A stretch of 64,000 nt of DNA from Chloranthus sessilifolius (GCA_021018995.1 CM037597.1:1067299-1131298); one strand, 5' to 3'; counted from the first letter of the stretch, positions 37,301 to 47,695 are shown. The notes: generated from the sequence alone by a model not told the origin. A program made the numbers and translations.

Positions 37301-39999
37301 CTCGGTTTCATCGCTCGACTGTTGAGGGACGAGCACTCTCTCAAGCAGCTCCATTTCTATGAAGACCTTGTATTTCTGGCTGTAGACGCTGACCTCGCAG
37401 CTTCTAGGGATGCACTCCCAACAATCAACGACAATGAGAATCCGGGCGGAACCAGTTTCCTAGAGGTCGTTAGTGCTTTGATCGATGCGGATGAACCTAC
37501 CGCAAAGATCACCAATCTCCTTGAGGACCTTAGTGTTCCAGATGTGGATTGGAAGGCCAGACAATCTGATCCAAAATCATCCATCCCACCACTGTAAATG
37601 AAGGTCCCCGACAGTCGGGTCCCAGACGTCACACTCCATCGGTACTCCATCAATCCGGAAGGCTTTTTTGTAGCAGAGAGCCAGCGCTGCCTCCTCTGAT
37701 GGAAATCAAAGTAGAAATTTTGTTTTAGTGATAGCCAAGAGTGCGGATTTTTTTGTGAAATCTCAAGATCTTTGTAATCTTGTAGATTCTTGGCGAGAGA
37801 GAGGACCTGAGGGGAATTAAATTGAAGCAGTTCATTTCAGCTCCTGAATCCGAAGAGGAGAACGAGTTAGAAACGATGGGCACACCGGTGGCGGGAGAGA
37901 GGACCTGAAGGGAAGTAAATTGAAGCAGTTCATTTCTAGCTCCTGAATCCGAAGAGGAGGACGAGTTAGAAACGATGGGCACACCGGTGGTGGCAAGATG
38001 CCCGACGCCCCATAGCTCCTCTCATCTCTCCCCGCGGCATCGGCAAAAGAAACCCCATTGCTTCGACGTGCCGCACTCACGGGTAAACTGGTTGCCTGAT
38101 TGAACCTTCTGCCTGCGATAGACCAACCATGGTGAATGGCTCGCATTTGTCTCCCATTAAAGATGACCTGATGTTTGTTCCCCGCACTGGGAGACCGATC
38201 ATCGGCGGATTTCACCGTCACTCCATCGGCTCTGGTTGAGACACAGCCTAATCGGTGGTAAACCTACCTGCCCCTGAAATTAAGGTTGCAACATTTCGAG
38301 CAAATTCAGTCACCTGCCCTAAGCACCAGAGCAGTGGGAGTGATGGGCATTTTTTAACATATGCTAATACTTGAACCACATGATGTACAAGTGGAAAATA
38401 TAATAACAAAAAAGGTCGGACAACAAAAACTAGCTGAATCTAGGATGAGTTATTTCATGCCAACATCTCAATAAAATACATATAGGTATCCAAACATATC
38501 CTAATTGAATGCAAATATAGAATAGATATCAATTTATGCTAGTGTATCAATTCACAAACTATACATTTTGTGAACTAATTTTTTATAAGTCAAATAACAA
38601 AAAATAGCTCAAATTTCTAGGATGAGTTATTTCATGCAACATCTCAATAAAATACATATAGGTTTCTGAGCATGTCCTACTTGAATGCGAGTTTAGAATC
38701 GATATTAATTTAAGCTAGTGTATCCAAGGTTGTCAAATCATGTATCGTCTTTTGGAATTTTCGTATTTTGTATCGTAAGATATATTTAAATTTTCATTGA
38801 ATTGGATATTCAAGTATAAATATGGTGTAAGCCTAGACTGTATGTTTGATATGTATCTTTCAAGTTCCAGCCTCTACTCTAAAAAAAGAAATCCTATAAC
38901 TGTAATAATGTATCTATGTATCCCTATACTTGTTTCTTGACATTGTTAAGTTTGTAACTGCCAAATATTTTTAGAAAATGTAAAAAAAAAAGACTCAAGT
39001 CGTCATTCTTTATCTCTATCCCAAATATCGATACTATCATCTTCATCATCAATTAAATCTTCGTATTTTTTCTCCTTTCCCTTCCTCATAGACGTCTGCA
39101 GACTGAAGTGTCATCTTGTTCTTCTTTCTTCTTTTCTTCCACATGTCTGTATTCCTTTTTTTTCATTTATTCATTTAATAGATATGGAAAGGATTCAGCT
39201 TGGGGAAAAATTAAATCTTTTAAGCTTCTCATTACCTGCAGGGGTCCCACTGCTGTTAGCACCTTTTTCAGTACTCCTTGAGCTAATCCCTCATTGTTTT
39301 CACACATTAAGCTCAGGAATACGTTTATTTGCTAATATGATGGCCGGTCATAGTTCAATAAAGATTTTAAGTGGGTCCTCTTGGACTATACTATGCATGA
39401 ATATCATCTTTTGTATTTCATAAGAGATCCTGGTCCTTTCTTTATTGCTCTTGCATTAACCAGTCCAGAATTAGGTGTAGCTATATCACAAGCTCATGTT
39501 TCTACGATCTCGTCACTATCATCAATATTGATCTGGTATTTATCATCAATATCGATCTCGTCATTATCGTCAATATTGATATCATCAATAAGATAACCTT
39601 TATACTTGTCTAACTTGCTCAGAAATACCGTAGTGAAAGGAACATAGGAGTTTGTTACTAGGTATTTGACCAAGTAGGATCGTCCAGGTCCTATTGTACG
39701 TATCACCAAATTTTTTTATTAAAAAAAAGTTATAATTGAAACCACGTGTATAATTCATATTGGGTATCGTATCATATCGTACTGTATTATATCTTGCATC
39801 ATACAATATGGTTAGAAATAGATATCTATCATTGATACATATCGTTTTCTATAGTATCGTGTATCGTATCACGTTTCATATTGTACTAATGACCATGAGT
39901 GTGTCAATTCACAAACTATAAATTATCTGAATGAATTTTCTCGCGCAGATTTCTTCTCAAAATTTGACAATGAAACGCCTCCGTGGTGATGAAATAAAG
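22350..39999 (+). CDS. FemAB/GNAT-like N-acyltransferase family protein (PF04339, COG3146), 5' part
   Basis: Visible exons: 22350-22430 (first exon uncertain), 23455-23601, 23712-23864, 27031-27113, 27250-27448, 29288-29403, 31310-31376 and 39949-39999, all in frame with GT-AG introns, giving about 299 residues. Conserved pieces include [75 protein letters not shown] and [15 protein letters not shown]. These are typical of the plant nuclear members of this family, usually about 450 residues with an N-terminal organelle presequence. The substrate is unknown in plants; bacterial relatives are predicted acyltransferases. The last ~150-170 residues are missing. No matching exon was found on the plus strand up to 64000, so the next exon lies beyond the window or is lost. 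The introns are packed with transposons. An alternative first exon is 16424-16510. Confidence 0.85.
22437..22640. repeat. T-rich low-complexity tract
   Basis: Long T and CTTTTT runs just after the 22430 donor. The Phe-rich open frame here is a by-product of this composition. Confidence 0.8.
24159..24413 (+). mobile_element. LINE zf-RVT fragment
   Basis: The frame reads [19 protein letters not shown] followed by a cysteine-containing stretch and [16 protein letters not shown]. This is the zf-RVT domain pattern of plant LINE ORF2. It lies in intron 23865-27030. The remaining tail of apparently the same element is at 25145-25356. Confidence 0.65.
24440..24975 (-). mobile_element. LTR fragment (related to the 44.5-kb LTRs)
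   Basis: The reverse complement shares, with 44489-45648, the words GAAGAAGTTATGGTCAATTT, AATTAGGATTAGT(T/C)TCTTTTAT and TTTCTAATAAAAG-type blocks in the same order. It separates the two LINE fragments, so it appears to have inserted into an older LINE copy. Ends are approximate and divergence is substantial. Confidence 0.55.
25145..25356 (+). mobile_element. LINE ORF2 C-terminal fragment
   Basis: The translation ends in [20 protein letters not shown] followed by EHIFEEKV, the usual C-terminal motif of plant LINE ORF2 (consensus W-WRERNxRxFE). Likely the continuation of the 24159-24413 fragment. Confidence 0.6.
26154..26736. mobile_element. hAT-like MITE, 583 bp
   Basis: Termini TTAATGTTGTCAAAATCGGAT and (reverse complement of the right end) CCAGTGTTATTAAAATCGGA form inverted repeats. 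The 8-bp flanks TTGAAAAT (26146-26153) and TTGAAATT (26737-26744) match at 7 of 8 positions, as expected for hAT transposition. The interior is rich in GGATC(G/C) words and has no transposase. Confidence 0.7.
27494..27744. mobile_element. Tourist-like MITE, 251 bp
   Basis: Inverted termini AGGGGCTGCTTGGCAATG and CATTGCCAAACAGACCCT, flanked by TTA duplications at 27491-27493 and 27745-27747. In the intron between the exons ending at 27448 and starting at 29288. Confidence 0.75.
28181..28699. mobile_element. Tourist-like MITE, 519 bp, with (TC)n
   Basis: Termini GGCCCCGTTTGGATA and TATCCAAATAGAGCC form inverted repeats, flanked by TTA (28178-28180 and 28700-28702). The interior holds CTCTCTCT microsatellites near 28440-28510, which create a spurious Arg/Glu-rich open frame on the minus strand. 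Confidence 0.75.
31550..31914. mobile_element. Tourist-like MITE, 365 bp
   Basis: Termini GGGTTTGTTTGGATA and TATCCAAACATATGC with TAA on both sides (31547-31549 and 31915-31917). LINE B inserted at its right border, so its last bases were copied into the LINE's target duplication. Confidence 0.65.
31960..31972 (-). other. 3' tail hairpin of LINE B
   Basis: CAGCA-TCT-TGCTG, a perfect 5-bp stem with a 3-base loop, 29 bases before the poly-A tract. Confidence 0.6.
32108..35714 (-). pseudogene. LINE B ORF2: endonuclease, RT, zf-RVT (decayed)
   Basis: Starts at ATG 35714, 42 bases after the ORF1 stop. Endonuclease pieces ([12 protein letters not shown], a GDFNAI box in a shifted frame, [24 protein letters not shown]) are followed by RT ([36 protein letters not shown] at 33667-33678) and the zf-RVT/C-terminal end ([10 protein letters not shown]-type, stop near 32108). 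Multiple stops and frameshifts interrupt it. Confidence 0.85.
35757..38350 (-). pseudogene. LINE B ORF1: RanBP2-type zinc finger + DUF4283-like protein (decayed)
   Basis: Opens at ATG 38350. Codons 8-14 read LVLRAGD, then TGA where a Trp is expected, then [10 protein letters not shown] and, six residues after the Asn, Tyr in place of Cys, then C at codon 36. This aligns without gaps to the RanBP2-type finger of LINE C. A variable segment follows (containing GWSIAGRR), then a 98-bp internal duplication. Near 37650-37450 is a DUF4283-like core ([33 protein letters not shown]). Next come a WDPM motif with a basic run (37.0-36.7 kb) and the C-terminal ELTRLQWGM motif. Several in-frame stops show it is dead. 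Confidence 0.75.
37801..37996. repeat. 98-bp tandem duplication inside LINE B ORF1
   Basis: GAGGACCTGA...GGGCACACCGGTGG occurs twice with a 98-bp period (37801-37898 and 37899-37996) and few differences. 98 is not a multiple of three, so it also shifts the frame. Confidence 0.85.
39184..39509 (+). pseudogene. atp6: NUMT: mitochondrial atp6 fragment
   Basis: The translation gives [34 protein letters not shown](I)KILSG and, after a 2-base insertion near 39390, (R)[12 protein letters not shown] and [13 protein letters not shown]. These are the central to C-terminal part of ATP synthase subunit a encoded by plant mitochondria. Codons such as CAT and TCT in the QAHVSTIS segment are at positions I recall as being RNA-edited to Tyr and Phe. 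They are unedited here, pointing to DNA rather than cDNA transfer. It is truncated at both ends, frameshifted, and lies in an intron about 440 bases before exon 39949-39999. Confidence 0.88.
39510..39597. repeat. Short minisatellite (TCATCAATATYGATCTSGT units)
   Basis: About three imperfect units of TCATCAATATTGATCT(G/C)GT directly abut the right end of the atp6 fragment. Confidence 0.6.
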
Positions 40000-40439
40000 G
40001 TACTTCAGTGTTGATCTTTGTAATTTTAAGGTGATAATTGATTTTTTTTGAACATATTGATGATAGATTGCAGCTTAAAAAAAAACTCTTCTCCTACGCT
40101 TGACCTTGGTTTCTTTATTTTATTTTTTGTCTTGAGATCTTTAAGCAAGAATGTGCAGAGATGTTTATATATGTATATAATTGATTTCATAGGAGAATAA
40201 TGGCATATAAGTACGAACTCTTTTCAGAATTTTTTTTATTGTTTTTTTTTTTTTCTCAATTATGCATATACTGAGTTACATATTGTTTTGTATCTGACAT
40301 GCTTTGATTTTTTGTTTTAAGTGGTAAAGCATGCCACTTAAAAATAATGGTTGACATCTTACAATAGTATATGCTTCTTATCGAAAACTTGAAATTTACA
40401 AGTGTCATCGTTATCATTGCATTGTCCCATCTATTTGGA

Positions 40440-40960
40440 CTCAGCTTTGCGATTCTATTTTTCCACTCATTACTGTTTAGGGCTAAACTCTCTGTTCTTC
40501 ATGTCACTTCTCTCTACCTTCAAGTCTTTATTGGTCTCCCCTTCTTCCCGTTCTTGTATTGTTTAGATCCTTCGTACAGTGGTTGTTTTATGTCTCCAAT
40601 GGACACGCTCAAACTATTTCACACAACATTCTTTTATTTCCTCGTTTATTGGGGCCACTCATAAACTTCCTCTTATGTACTCTTTCCTAATTCTACCCTT
40701 TCTTTGTACTCCATGCATTTAGCATATGCATCCTAGCTACAAGCACTTTGCCTTCTTTTCACTTCTTCATAGCCAAACAATGTACACCAGTTTTCTGCTT
40801 CAAAATTTTTCCACCCTGGATTGATATTGTATGTGATGTCCTCCTCAAACTCCTCATCCGGTGGTATAATAAGCCCAAATACTGAATATATAACCCTGTT
40901 GCATTCGATGTGTTTCATTTTTGACCAAATCATCAACTCTGCTCTTGTGTTCACTCACAC
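40440..40960 (-). mobile_element. Degenerate RTE-type LINE fragment
   Basis: Contains minus-strand EEFEEDITYNINPGW and upstream sequence resembling the 5.5-6.0 kb fragment (shared TTAGGGCTAAACTCTC and ACACATTC-type words). Strongly decayed; boundaries approximate. Confidence 0.4.
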
Positions 40961-41197
40961 TCAAATACAAGGTTCTGATGTATATTGTTTAAAAGTCACA
41001 ATGTTATTATAAGACACTTTTTCCATGGTGTAATTAGAATTAGACTCCTATGGGTTTCATTTTTGACCAAATCATCACCTCTGCTCTGGTGTTCACTTAC
41101 ACTCAAATACAAGGTTTTGATGTATATTGTGTAAAAATCACAATGTTATTATAAAACACTTTTTCCATGGTGTATTTAGAATTAGACTCCTATGGGT
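40913..41197. repeat. Tandem duplication, 142-bp period
   Basis: TTTTGACCAAATCATCA(A/C)CTCTGCTCT...ATTAGACTCCTATGGGT occurs twice with a 142-bp offset and a handful of substitutions. Confidence 0.85.
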
Positions 41198-42639
41198 CAA
41201 TATTGAACTTGAAACATTTTGTTTTAACATACGGTCATCACATTTTATTTTATCTTCCGTCTATTTATCTTCTATCTCATTGTCCATTTTCTTCCCTTTT
41301 AACTCTCATTACACTTACGCAGCTGCTGTCTCTCGATAGAACACAAGTATTTTATTTTGAAAATTGTAATCGTTTTTTTTCTTCTCTAAACTGCTTTTTA
41401 ATATAATCTTTTCCTCTTTTTTGGTACTTCTTTAAATTTTAGTTATGCCTCCTTTTTTTACGAGAACAGTGAAACCATCACAATATTCCAGTCTCTTTCT
41501 TTTCCTTCTAACTCATCTTATCGCAGTGCTCAGAAATGTTTTAAAACTCCCTAGTCAACTAGGAGCTTGAAAGGGTCAGCTCGGCACTAGGATGAATGAC
41601 CTACTTCTTAAAACATAAATCAGTTACTAAATATTATTATTAGAAAAGCTGTGTTTTTTAAAAACACTGTACTCAAAATCTTTTTTCACTATTCGGAGTT
41701 AATGTCTGACCTGTTATATTGTGTCGTCGACTTGTTTGATTTGGCCAATTTATTGACTTGGTTGAGTCAGATCGCTCAAGCTTTAGGGTGAAATCTTAGT
41801 TAAGTTCGGGTTTTTGGATATTGATGCTAAGAACTCTTATCTTATGTTCTTATCTATGTATTCCTTCAATTTTTTTATATTTGGATAGTTTTTCTTTTAA
41901 TGATGTCAACTGGTCCCACCTTCATCTTCATCATTGGAAAGTAAATTTCATTATTCTCTTTCATAATTGATTATTGTCCTATCAACATGTGGTGGCAGAC
42001 AATTTGTACTTTGCAAAAACTATCTTCTTCATTTTTTGATTTCTTATTTTTGGAACAAAATTTAGTAGAGAAATAAGACTCACAAAGCCGACCCCAAAAG
42101 ATGTGATAAGAATATGATGTTTTTTTGAATAACTTTGTGTACGTTGATGGGTCAAATTCCTTCCCCAAATCCCCGTTATGAGATTGTATTTATACTTAGG
42201 AACAAGGAAGCAATGGTTTTTGAAAGAAATAGCCAGATGGGAAGTGTGAACATCTAGTTTGTGTTTTAACAAAATAATAATATTTGTAAAAAGTTGATGT
42301 GGAAATTGATTTGTTGATTGTGTGGATAAACTTATACACAAACAATATCTTGAATAATAAAGAAAAAATTCTACAAAAACAAATTGTTGATGATGTTAAA
42401 GGTGGATACAAAAGAATCATGGTAGTGGTAACTGCAATACCAGGGCAAGGCGGTTCTTAAGTGCGAGCATCATTCCGAAGCTAAAAGCAATGTCCCGGGT
42501 AGAATATTCCTTCAACTAAACCCCATGTGTACCAAAATATAGTAGGGCAACAAACTAGTTACATCATGGTTAATAAATTAACTAATCCCTCACAACTCTA
42601 TGAGAAACTGTGATTGAGGGATTTGAAAGGACACTAGCA
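41198..42639. other. No gene seen (candidate giant intron)
   Basis: AT-rich sequence with short chance frames. No exon matching the missing C-terminus of the FemAB-like protein was recognised. Confidence 0.35.
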
Positions 42640-43060
42640 ATTTGGAAAAGAAAATATCTATGTTCTAGCAGGGTGATTGCACTAATCAAAGCTACTCTTT
42701 CGTGCCTTCTAATCTATTTCATGCCTCTCTTTAGAATACTTGAGCACTTCTGGGGAAGTTAAAATATTCCAAATAGATTTTCTTTGGGAAGGGAGAGGAG
42801 ATGCCTATGGAGAGGAATTTCTCTCTTCTCCGCAAGTGCCTATGGAGATTTAGTGGTGAAACTGATTCTCTTTGGGGAAAGTCATCGTAAAAGAATTTGG
42901 GTGTGGGCCTTTGGATTGAGAGACTCAGGAGGTTCGAAATTTCTCCCTCTCAGCAAGTGGCTATGGAGATTTAGTGGAGAAACTGATTACCTTTTGGGGG
43001 GAAGTCATTGTAAAAGAATATGGGTGTGGGTCTTTGGCTTAGGTTGAGTGTGGGGTTTCT
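42640..43060 (+). mobile_element. LINE RT fragment with internal duplication
   Basis: The translation in several frames gives RKYLCSSRVIALIKATLS, FLWEGRGD-like and KWLWRFSGE pieces. This is the RT connection region of plant LINE ORF2 (consensus GGRLTLIKSTLSS, FLWGG, GKWLWRF). The piece around (C/G)CTATGGAGATTTAGTGG is tandemly repeated at a 121-bp period. Confidence 0.6.
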
Positions 43061-44412
43061 ATTTTTGTTAGAAAGCTGGGATAGAACCTGCAACCTCAAG
43101 GTTGCCTCATGTGCACCATCTATGTGACGCCCCCAAATTCACACACTGGATCAATGCGTTCACTTGGAGACATCACAGTACATCACATATCCATGATCAT
43201 AATTATGTCAATTAATCCATAAAGATCAGCATATAAACGCAACGAAAGACAATTATTAAAAGCGCACAGATAAATTTTCTTCCAACAATTTGACTTATCA
43301 CAAAGATATAAGTAATTAACTAACCATCTACGAAGGAAACATTAAGATCATGAATTACCATAAGTTTAACCACTTAATGACTGAAATTAAAATTAATATC
43401 AAGCCCAAGGTAATTAAGGCTGTGTGACGAGGTCATTGCGAAGAGGCTTGCTATGCAATGGCGTGGCCATAGCGAAACCATGGTGAGACTATTTATTATT
43501 GTAATTTTAAAAAAAATATATTTTATCTATTAATTAGTAGTATTTTAAAAAAAATATTTTTTATATAAGAAAAAAATATAGGAAGAAAAAAATTCAACGA
43601 CTAAAGCATCATACTTTGATTCTAATATTGAAGATTTCATGTTCTAGGAATAAACAAATATCAATAAATACAAATCAAATATGGAACATCAACAAATTTG
43701 TAACATGATTAGTATAAATAAATAAATATGAAATACCAACAAATATAGAATATTAAAAAATATGAAATATTAAGTACACATACGGTAGTGTCGCCGACGC
43801 TGAGGTTTTGGCGACGGTGTTGGTAGCTACTGTGATGAGAGAGAGAGAAAGCCGAGGATTTTATAACTTACAAGTTGAGGCTCTGTGACTTGTAAGTTAA
43901 CTTTTATAACTTACATATTATAAAAATGTCATAACTCATATGTATTATACGTTATTATTCAAAAGATAAAATAGCATACATAGTGACGTCATAATGCTAT
44001 TCCGTCATGGCGACTCTATGACATCGCTACTTAGCCATCATGGCTATTTGGTTATATATAGCGTTTCCTATCGCCATTCGCCGTGGTGAGGCTGTAGCGT
44101 GCATGAATGAAAAAATTGGTTTTCCGATACGTATCGTCCAGCTCCAAGACGATATGTATCGGCGTATCAGTGATACATTGAATTGATCGTCCTGATACAT
44201 TTTTTTTTTCAAAAAAATTCCAAAACATACTCTAAAATTTTGAAAAATTATATTTAATAGTTTTCTATTTATTTAATTAAAAAATAAATAAATTATTTAA
44301 GGCTTATTTGATCCATATTTCGAAATTTTATCAACTCAGAACCTAAATTATATTGTACATGAATCATGAATGCTTTAAAAGTTATATTGTACATGAAAAA
44401 CTTACTTTAAAG
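43061..44412. other. No gene; flank of the hAT element
   Basis: Contains GATACGTATCG-type words near 44130-44200 similar to those at 16.1 kb, plus AT-rich DNA. It may include the hAT 3' terminal region, but I cannot define a terminal inverted repeat. Confidence 0.35.
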
Positions 44413-44488
44413 CTACATTGAATTCTGTGGTGGTTCTTCTTCGCCCTCGTGATCATCATTATAAGTGCGCGAGCTTTCCCTATAGTGT

Positions 44489-45648
44489 TGATAATGAGTA
44501 TTTTAGATCCGCCTGTTTGAATCGTGGTTGGATTAAGAGGAGACGTCAAAAGAGAAAGTGGACCCACGAATGAGTTTTTAAAAAAAGGCCCGTTAAAGAC
44601 CCGTTTGATCAGAAAGAAGAAAATCCAAAATTTATTAGGGTCTTCAACTTTCAATCCCGTCATTTTTATGTTTGACCTATTTTGAAGTGTCAAACGAAGT
44701 CGGATTGATGCGAAATTGGTCATATTTGAAAGCTTATCGAAGTAGCTTTCCAACGAGTCAAAATTTGAGCAATTCCGACAAGTATTGAAGAAGTTATGGT
44801 CAATTTTAGTAGGTTGCACATAAAGTGACGAATTTCAAGAATCCTAATTGAATTAGGATTAGTCTCTTTTATTATTTTATTTTAGACAGTAGGAGTTGTT
44901 TCTTTTATTAGAAATAGGATTAGTTTTCTTATTGTTTTAGGACTTTATTGTTTTAGAAGAATTAGGATATTTCTTTTATTAGAAATTAGAGTTATACTAG
45001 GATTTTTAATTTTATGCATTGGTTAGCCTATTTAAAAGGTTTGTAAACACTTTTATTATAGTTTTTGGTTAATGAAAATTGCTTATGCAAAATTGAGAGT
45101 TCTAAACTTTCGTGAGGGTGTGATTCTCTCAAAACGGAGAGCGATTCTTCGATTCCCGCTTACGGTTTGGTGCGAGGCCAACTCTTCTTCTATCTCTATC
45201 TTTTTTAGATTTACGATTGTCATAAGTAGCATAATCTTAATTATTTTATTGATCTCATAAAAGCCCTAAATCAATATTTTATTCATCATTAATTTTATTA
45301 GCCTTTTATTTTCGTATCTCATAAAAGCCCAAAATTAATATTTTGTTTATTATTAATTTTATTAGCTTTTTATTTTCGTTTGATATCGAGAGAATTCGCT
45401 TGCGAGTTCGTTCGACGCCCTAAAACTATCGGAGATCTAACCATTCATAAGAATCCTAATTTTCTAGATTCGAGATAAGGAACATACACTAAAGTAATGT
45501 TATTTTGGGTCAGAATTAAATCACCTAATTGAATTTCCAAAATTTTTCGTGATAATTTGTTAAGAGAAATTGTTATTTTTTTAAATTGATCAATTAATTT
45601 TAATCCTAATCTTAGCCCTAACATTGCATTTAGTAAGTTCTTGCATCA
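44489..45648 (+). repeat. 5' LTR
   Basis: Starts TGATAATGAGTATTTTAG and ends ...TTGCATCA, just before the primer site. The promoter region may be near the TATTTAAAAGG at 45029-45039 (TATA-like). Confidence 0.8.
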
Positions 45649-45651
45649 AAT

Positions 45652-45663
45652 TGGTATTAGAGC
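45652..45663 (+). other. Primer binding site (tRNA-iMet)
   Basis: TGGTATTAGAGC differs by one base from the usual TGGTATCAGAGC complementary to the initiator tRNA-Met 3' end. It lies 3 bases after the 5' LTR. Confidence 0.8.
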
Positions 45664-46102
45664 ATCAGTTTAGTTTTAGGGTTTATTTAAAAAAAAAATC
45701 ATTATTTCAGATTTGTCTAACTTTTGTCTGAAAATTTCCGTCTGGCTTTTGTCTGAAAATTTTGTTTGGCTTTTCCTTGAAATTTTTTGTCGGGTTTTTG
45801 TCTAGAATTTTTGTCTAGCTTTTTATCTAAAATTTTTTGTCTAGCTTTAGTCTGAAATATTTTTTTGCTAGAATTTTCGTCTATCTTTTGTTTGAGGTTT
45901 TTTTTTTTTTAAGCTTTCGTCTAGTCTTTGTCTAATTTTATCTTGCATCACTTAGTTTCATAATTGCATGTCATTGCAATCTTATTGCATTTTATTTTAT
46001 TAGTGTGCACGTCTAGTGTTTGACAAAAGTCCTCATCCATTGTTGGTTTATGGTGTTTGTCTTTTCTAGTATTGTGTCTGAGTTGTGTTTGTGTCAAGTA
46101 TC

Positions 46103-47365
46103 ATGTATGAGTCACTTACACGTCACCGTGAATTCTTTACTCGTCATGAAAAGATACTAGCCGAAGGAGGAAACCGCTACACTCCAAATTCTTGGCAAAG
46201 TTATGAAAGTCGTGATGAGATTAGAGTTAAGGGATACTCCCATCATTATGAGCTCAAATATGATCTTGATAGTGAATCCCTAAGGTCTATTCAAATTGAA
46301 GTCCTAGCTTTTGAGGGTATGACGAACCCTAAGACCTTCGTGGGATGGTTGTCTAGTATAGAGGAATATTTTGACTTGTATGACATGTCAGAAGAGTGTA
46401 AGGTTAGGCTCGCAAAAACGAGGTTGGTGCGTTATGCAAAGAGATATTGGGATAGTGTGGAGTTTTGACGCAAGTTAACTCGAACTAAGCCCATCATACG
46501 ATGGGTAGACGTGAAGGAACGACTCATCAACCAATATGTTCCTTTCACGCACTTCCACCTTCTACGGTGTTTGGAAGCTAAGGTGGATAAGTGTCATAAA
46601 CACACCCAACTGGGGTCAATGAGCAACTACACTAAAGAGAGCTCTAATTTCAGGGTTCCACCATTGAAACCCACGAGTACTCCTACGAGGCTCCAAATTG
46701 ATAATGGGAAAAGAGCGATTATTGAGTGCCCAAAAACTAGTGGTCGCAAAAAATGTTACAAGTGTCACGAATTTGGACACTTTGCTTATCAATGCCCCAC
46801 AAAATTTTTCGCTCAAAATTTATTGATTAAAAGAGAGAATCCTAAGGAGTCGGGAAATGTGAACGTGGAAGAAACCGTGATGAGTGAAGAGGAGATAGAG
46901 GAAGTTGAAAAAAGTCTAGTTTGTGTTAAAGAGATTTCTATTTCCCTTGTGAGTAGTGATGTTGAGTCACCCACACGTGAACCCATCGAGTCACTTGCCT
47001 ATGAGTCATTGGTATTCGTAGAGTTGGGTACACACGACTTGTTGGTGTCCCTTGAATCGAGTACACGTGAGCCCAACGAACTAGGTACACAAGAACCATT
47101 AGGGTCCATTGAATCGAGTACCCCAGAGTCTTTGGTTTTGGTTGAAGTGAGTACACACGAGTTAATCAAGTCGAGTGTAGATGCACGTACACCTTTTTTA
47201 GGCCCAATAACAAAACCTTTAGACCCATTCCTTGAGGCCCATCCTCCTGAGCTCAATTTTATCTACTCATTGATTTCCAAATACCCGCCTGAACAATATA
47301 TGAAGAGGTTAGATGGAAAAGTTTTGGGAGATCCATATTTTGTTACTACAGTAAAGACACACTAA
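46103..47365 (+). pseudogene. gag remnant with CCHC zinc knuckle
   Basis: A Retrotrans_gag-like N-terminal part (VLAFEGMTNPKTFVGWLSSI, YWDSVEF) is interrupted by TGA at 46466-46468 and then continues in the same frame (RTKPIIRWVDVKERLINQYV). A knuckle C-x2-C-x4-H-x4-C (46754-46795) follows, then an acidic, degenerate repeat tail rich in ESSTREP/STHEL phrases, and TAA at 47363-47365. Part of the gag C-terminus after the RLINQYV region looks deleted. Confidence 0.75.
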
Positions 47366-47490
47366 GCATATCGAGAGTATCTTCTTAAGTGGAAAGGTAA
47401 ACCGAAAATTGACAACACTTGGACTGCAAGGAGAACGCAATCTGAGAAACATCAGGCATACCTCATCCAGTGGAAGGGTAAGCCGAATAC
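47366..47490 (+). pseudogene. Duplicated chromodomain-like remnant of integrase
   Basis: Reads on in the gag frame right after its TAA: YLLKWKGKPKIDNTW and then AYLIQWKGKPN. Both match the Y-L-(V/I)-KWKG-x-(P)-xx-(N/S)TW core of chromodomains at the integrase C-terminus of Ty3/Gypsy chromoviruses. Two copies suggest a small duplication or a junction left by the deletion of pol. Confidence 0.6.
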
Positions 47491-47681
47491 TAGAACACAC
47501 ATGGTTTTTCTGCTAATGTCCATTCATCAAAGGTCATCAGAGTCTGCATCCACTTTTGCATATTGCATTCATTGATGGGGACGTCCGATTCAAGCCGATT
47601 CCGATCGAGGTTCTCTATATATTGTCTGTGATTGTGACTGTGAAAATCCATGCCAACAAAAGTTCGAGGTCGAACTTTTTC

Positions 47682-47694
47682 AAAGTAGAGGGGG
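47682..47694 (+). other. Polypurine tract
   Basis: AAAGTAGAGGGGG immediately before the 3' LTR, the expected plus-strand priming site. Confidence 0.75.
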
Positions 47695-47695
47695 T

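Larger units (their letters stand above)
31921..38355 (-). mobile_element. LINE B, near full-length L1-type element (6.4 kb)
   Basis: The poly-A tail is the T run 31921-31930. A 15-bp target duplication AACATATGCTAATAC (31906-31920 and 38356-38370) marks both ends exactly. It contains ORF1 (from an ATG only 5 bases inside the 5' end) and ORF2 with endonuclease, RT and zf-RVT. Both are broken by stops and frameshifts. It sits in an intron of the FemAB-like gene, in antisense orientation. Confidence 0.92.
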
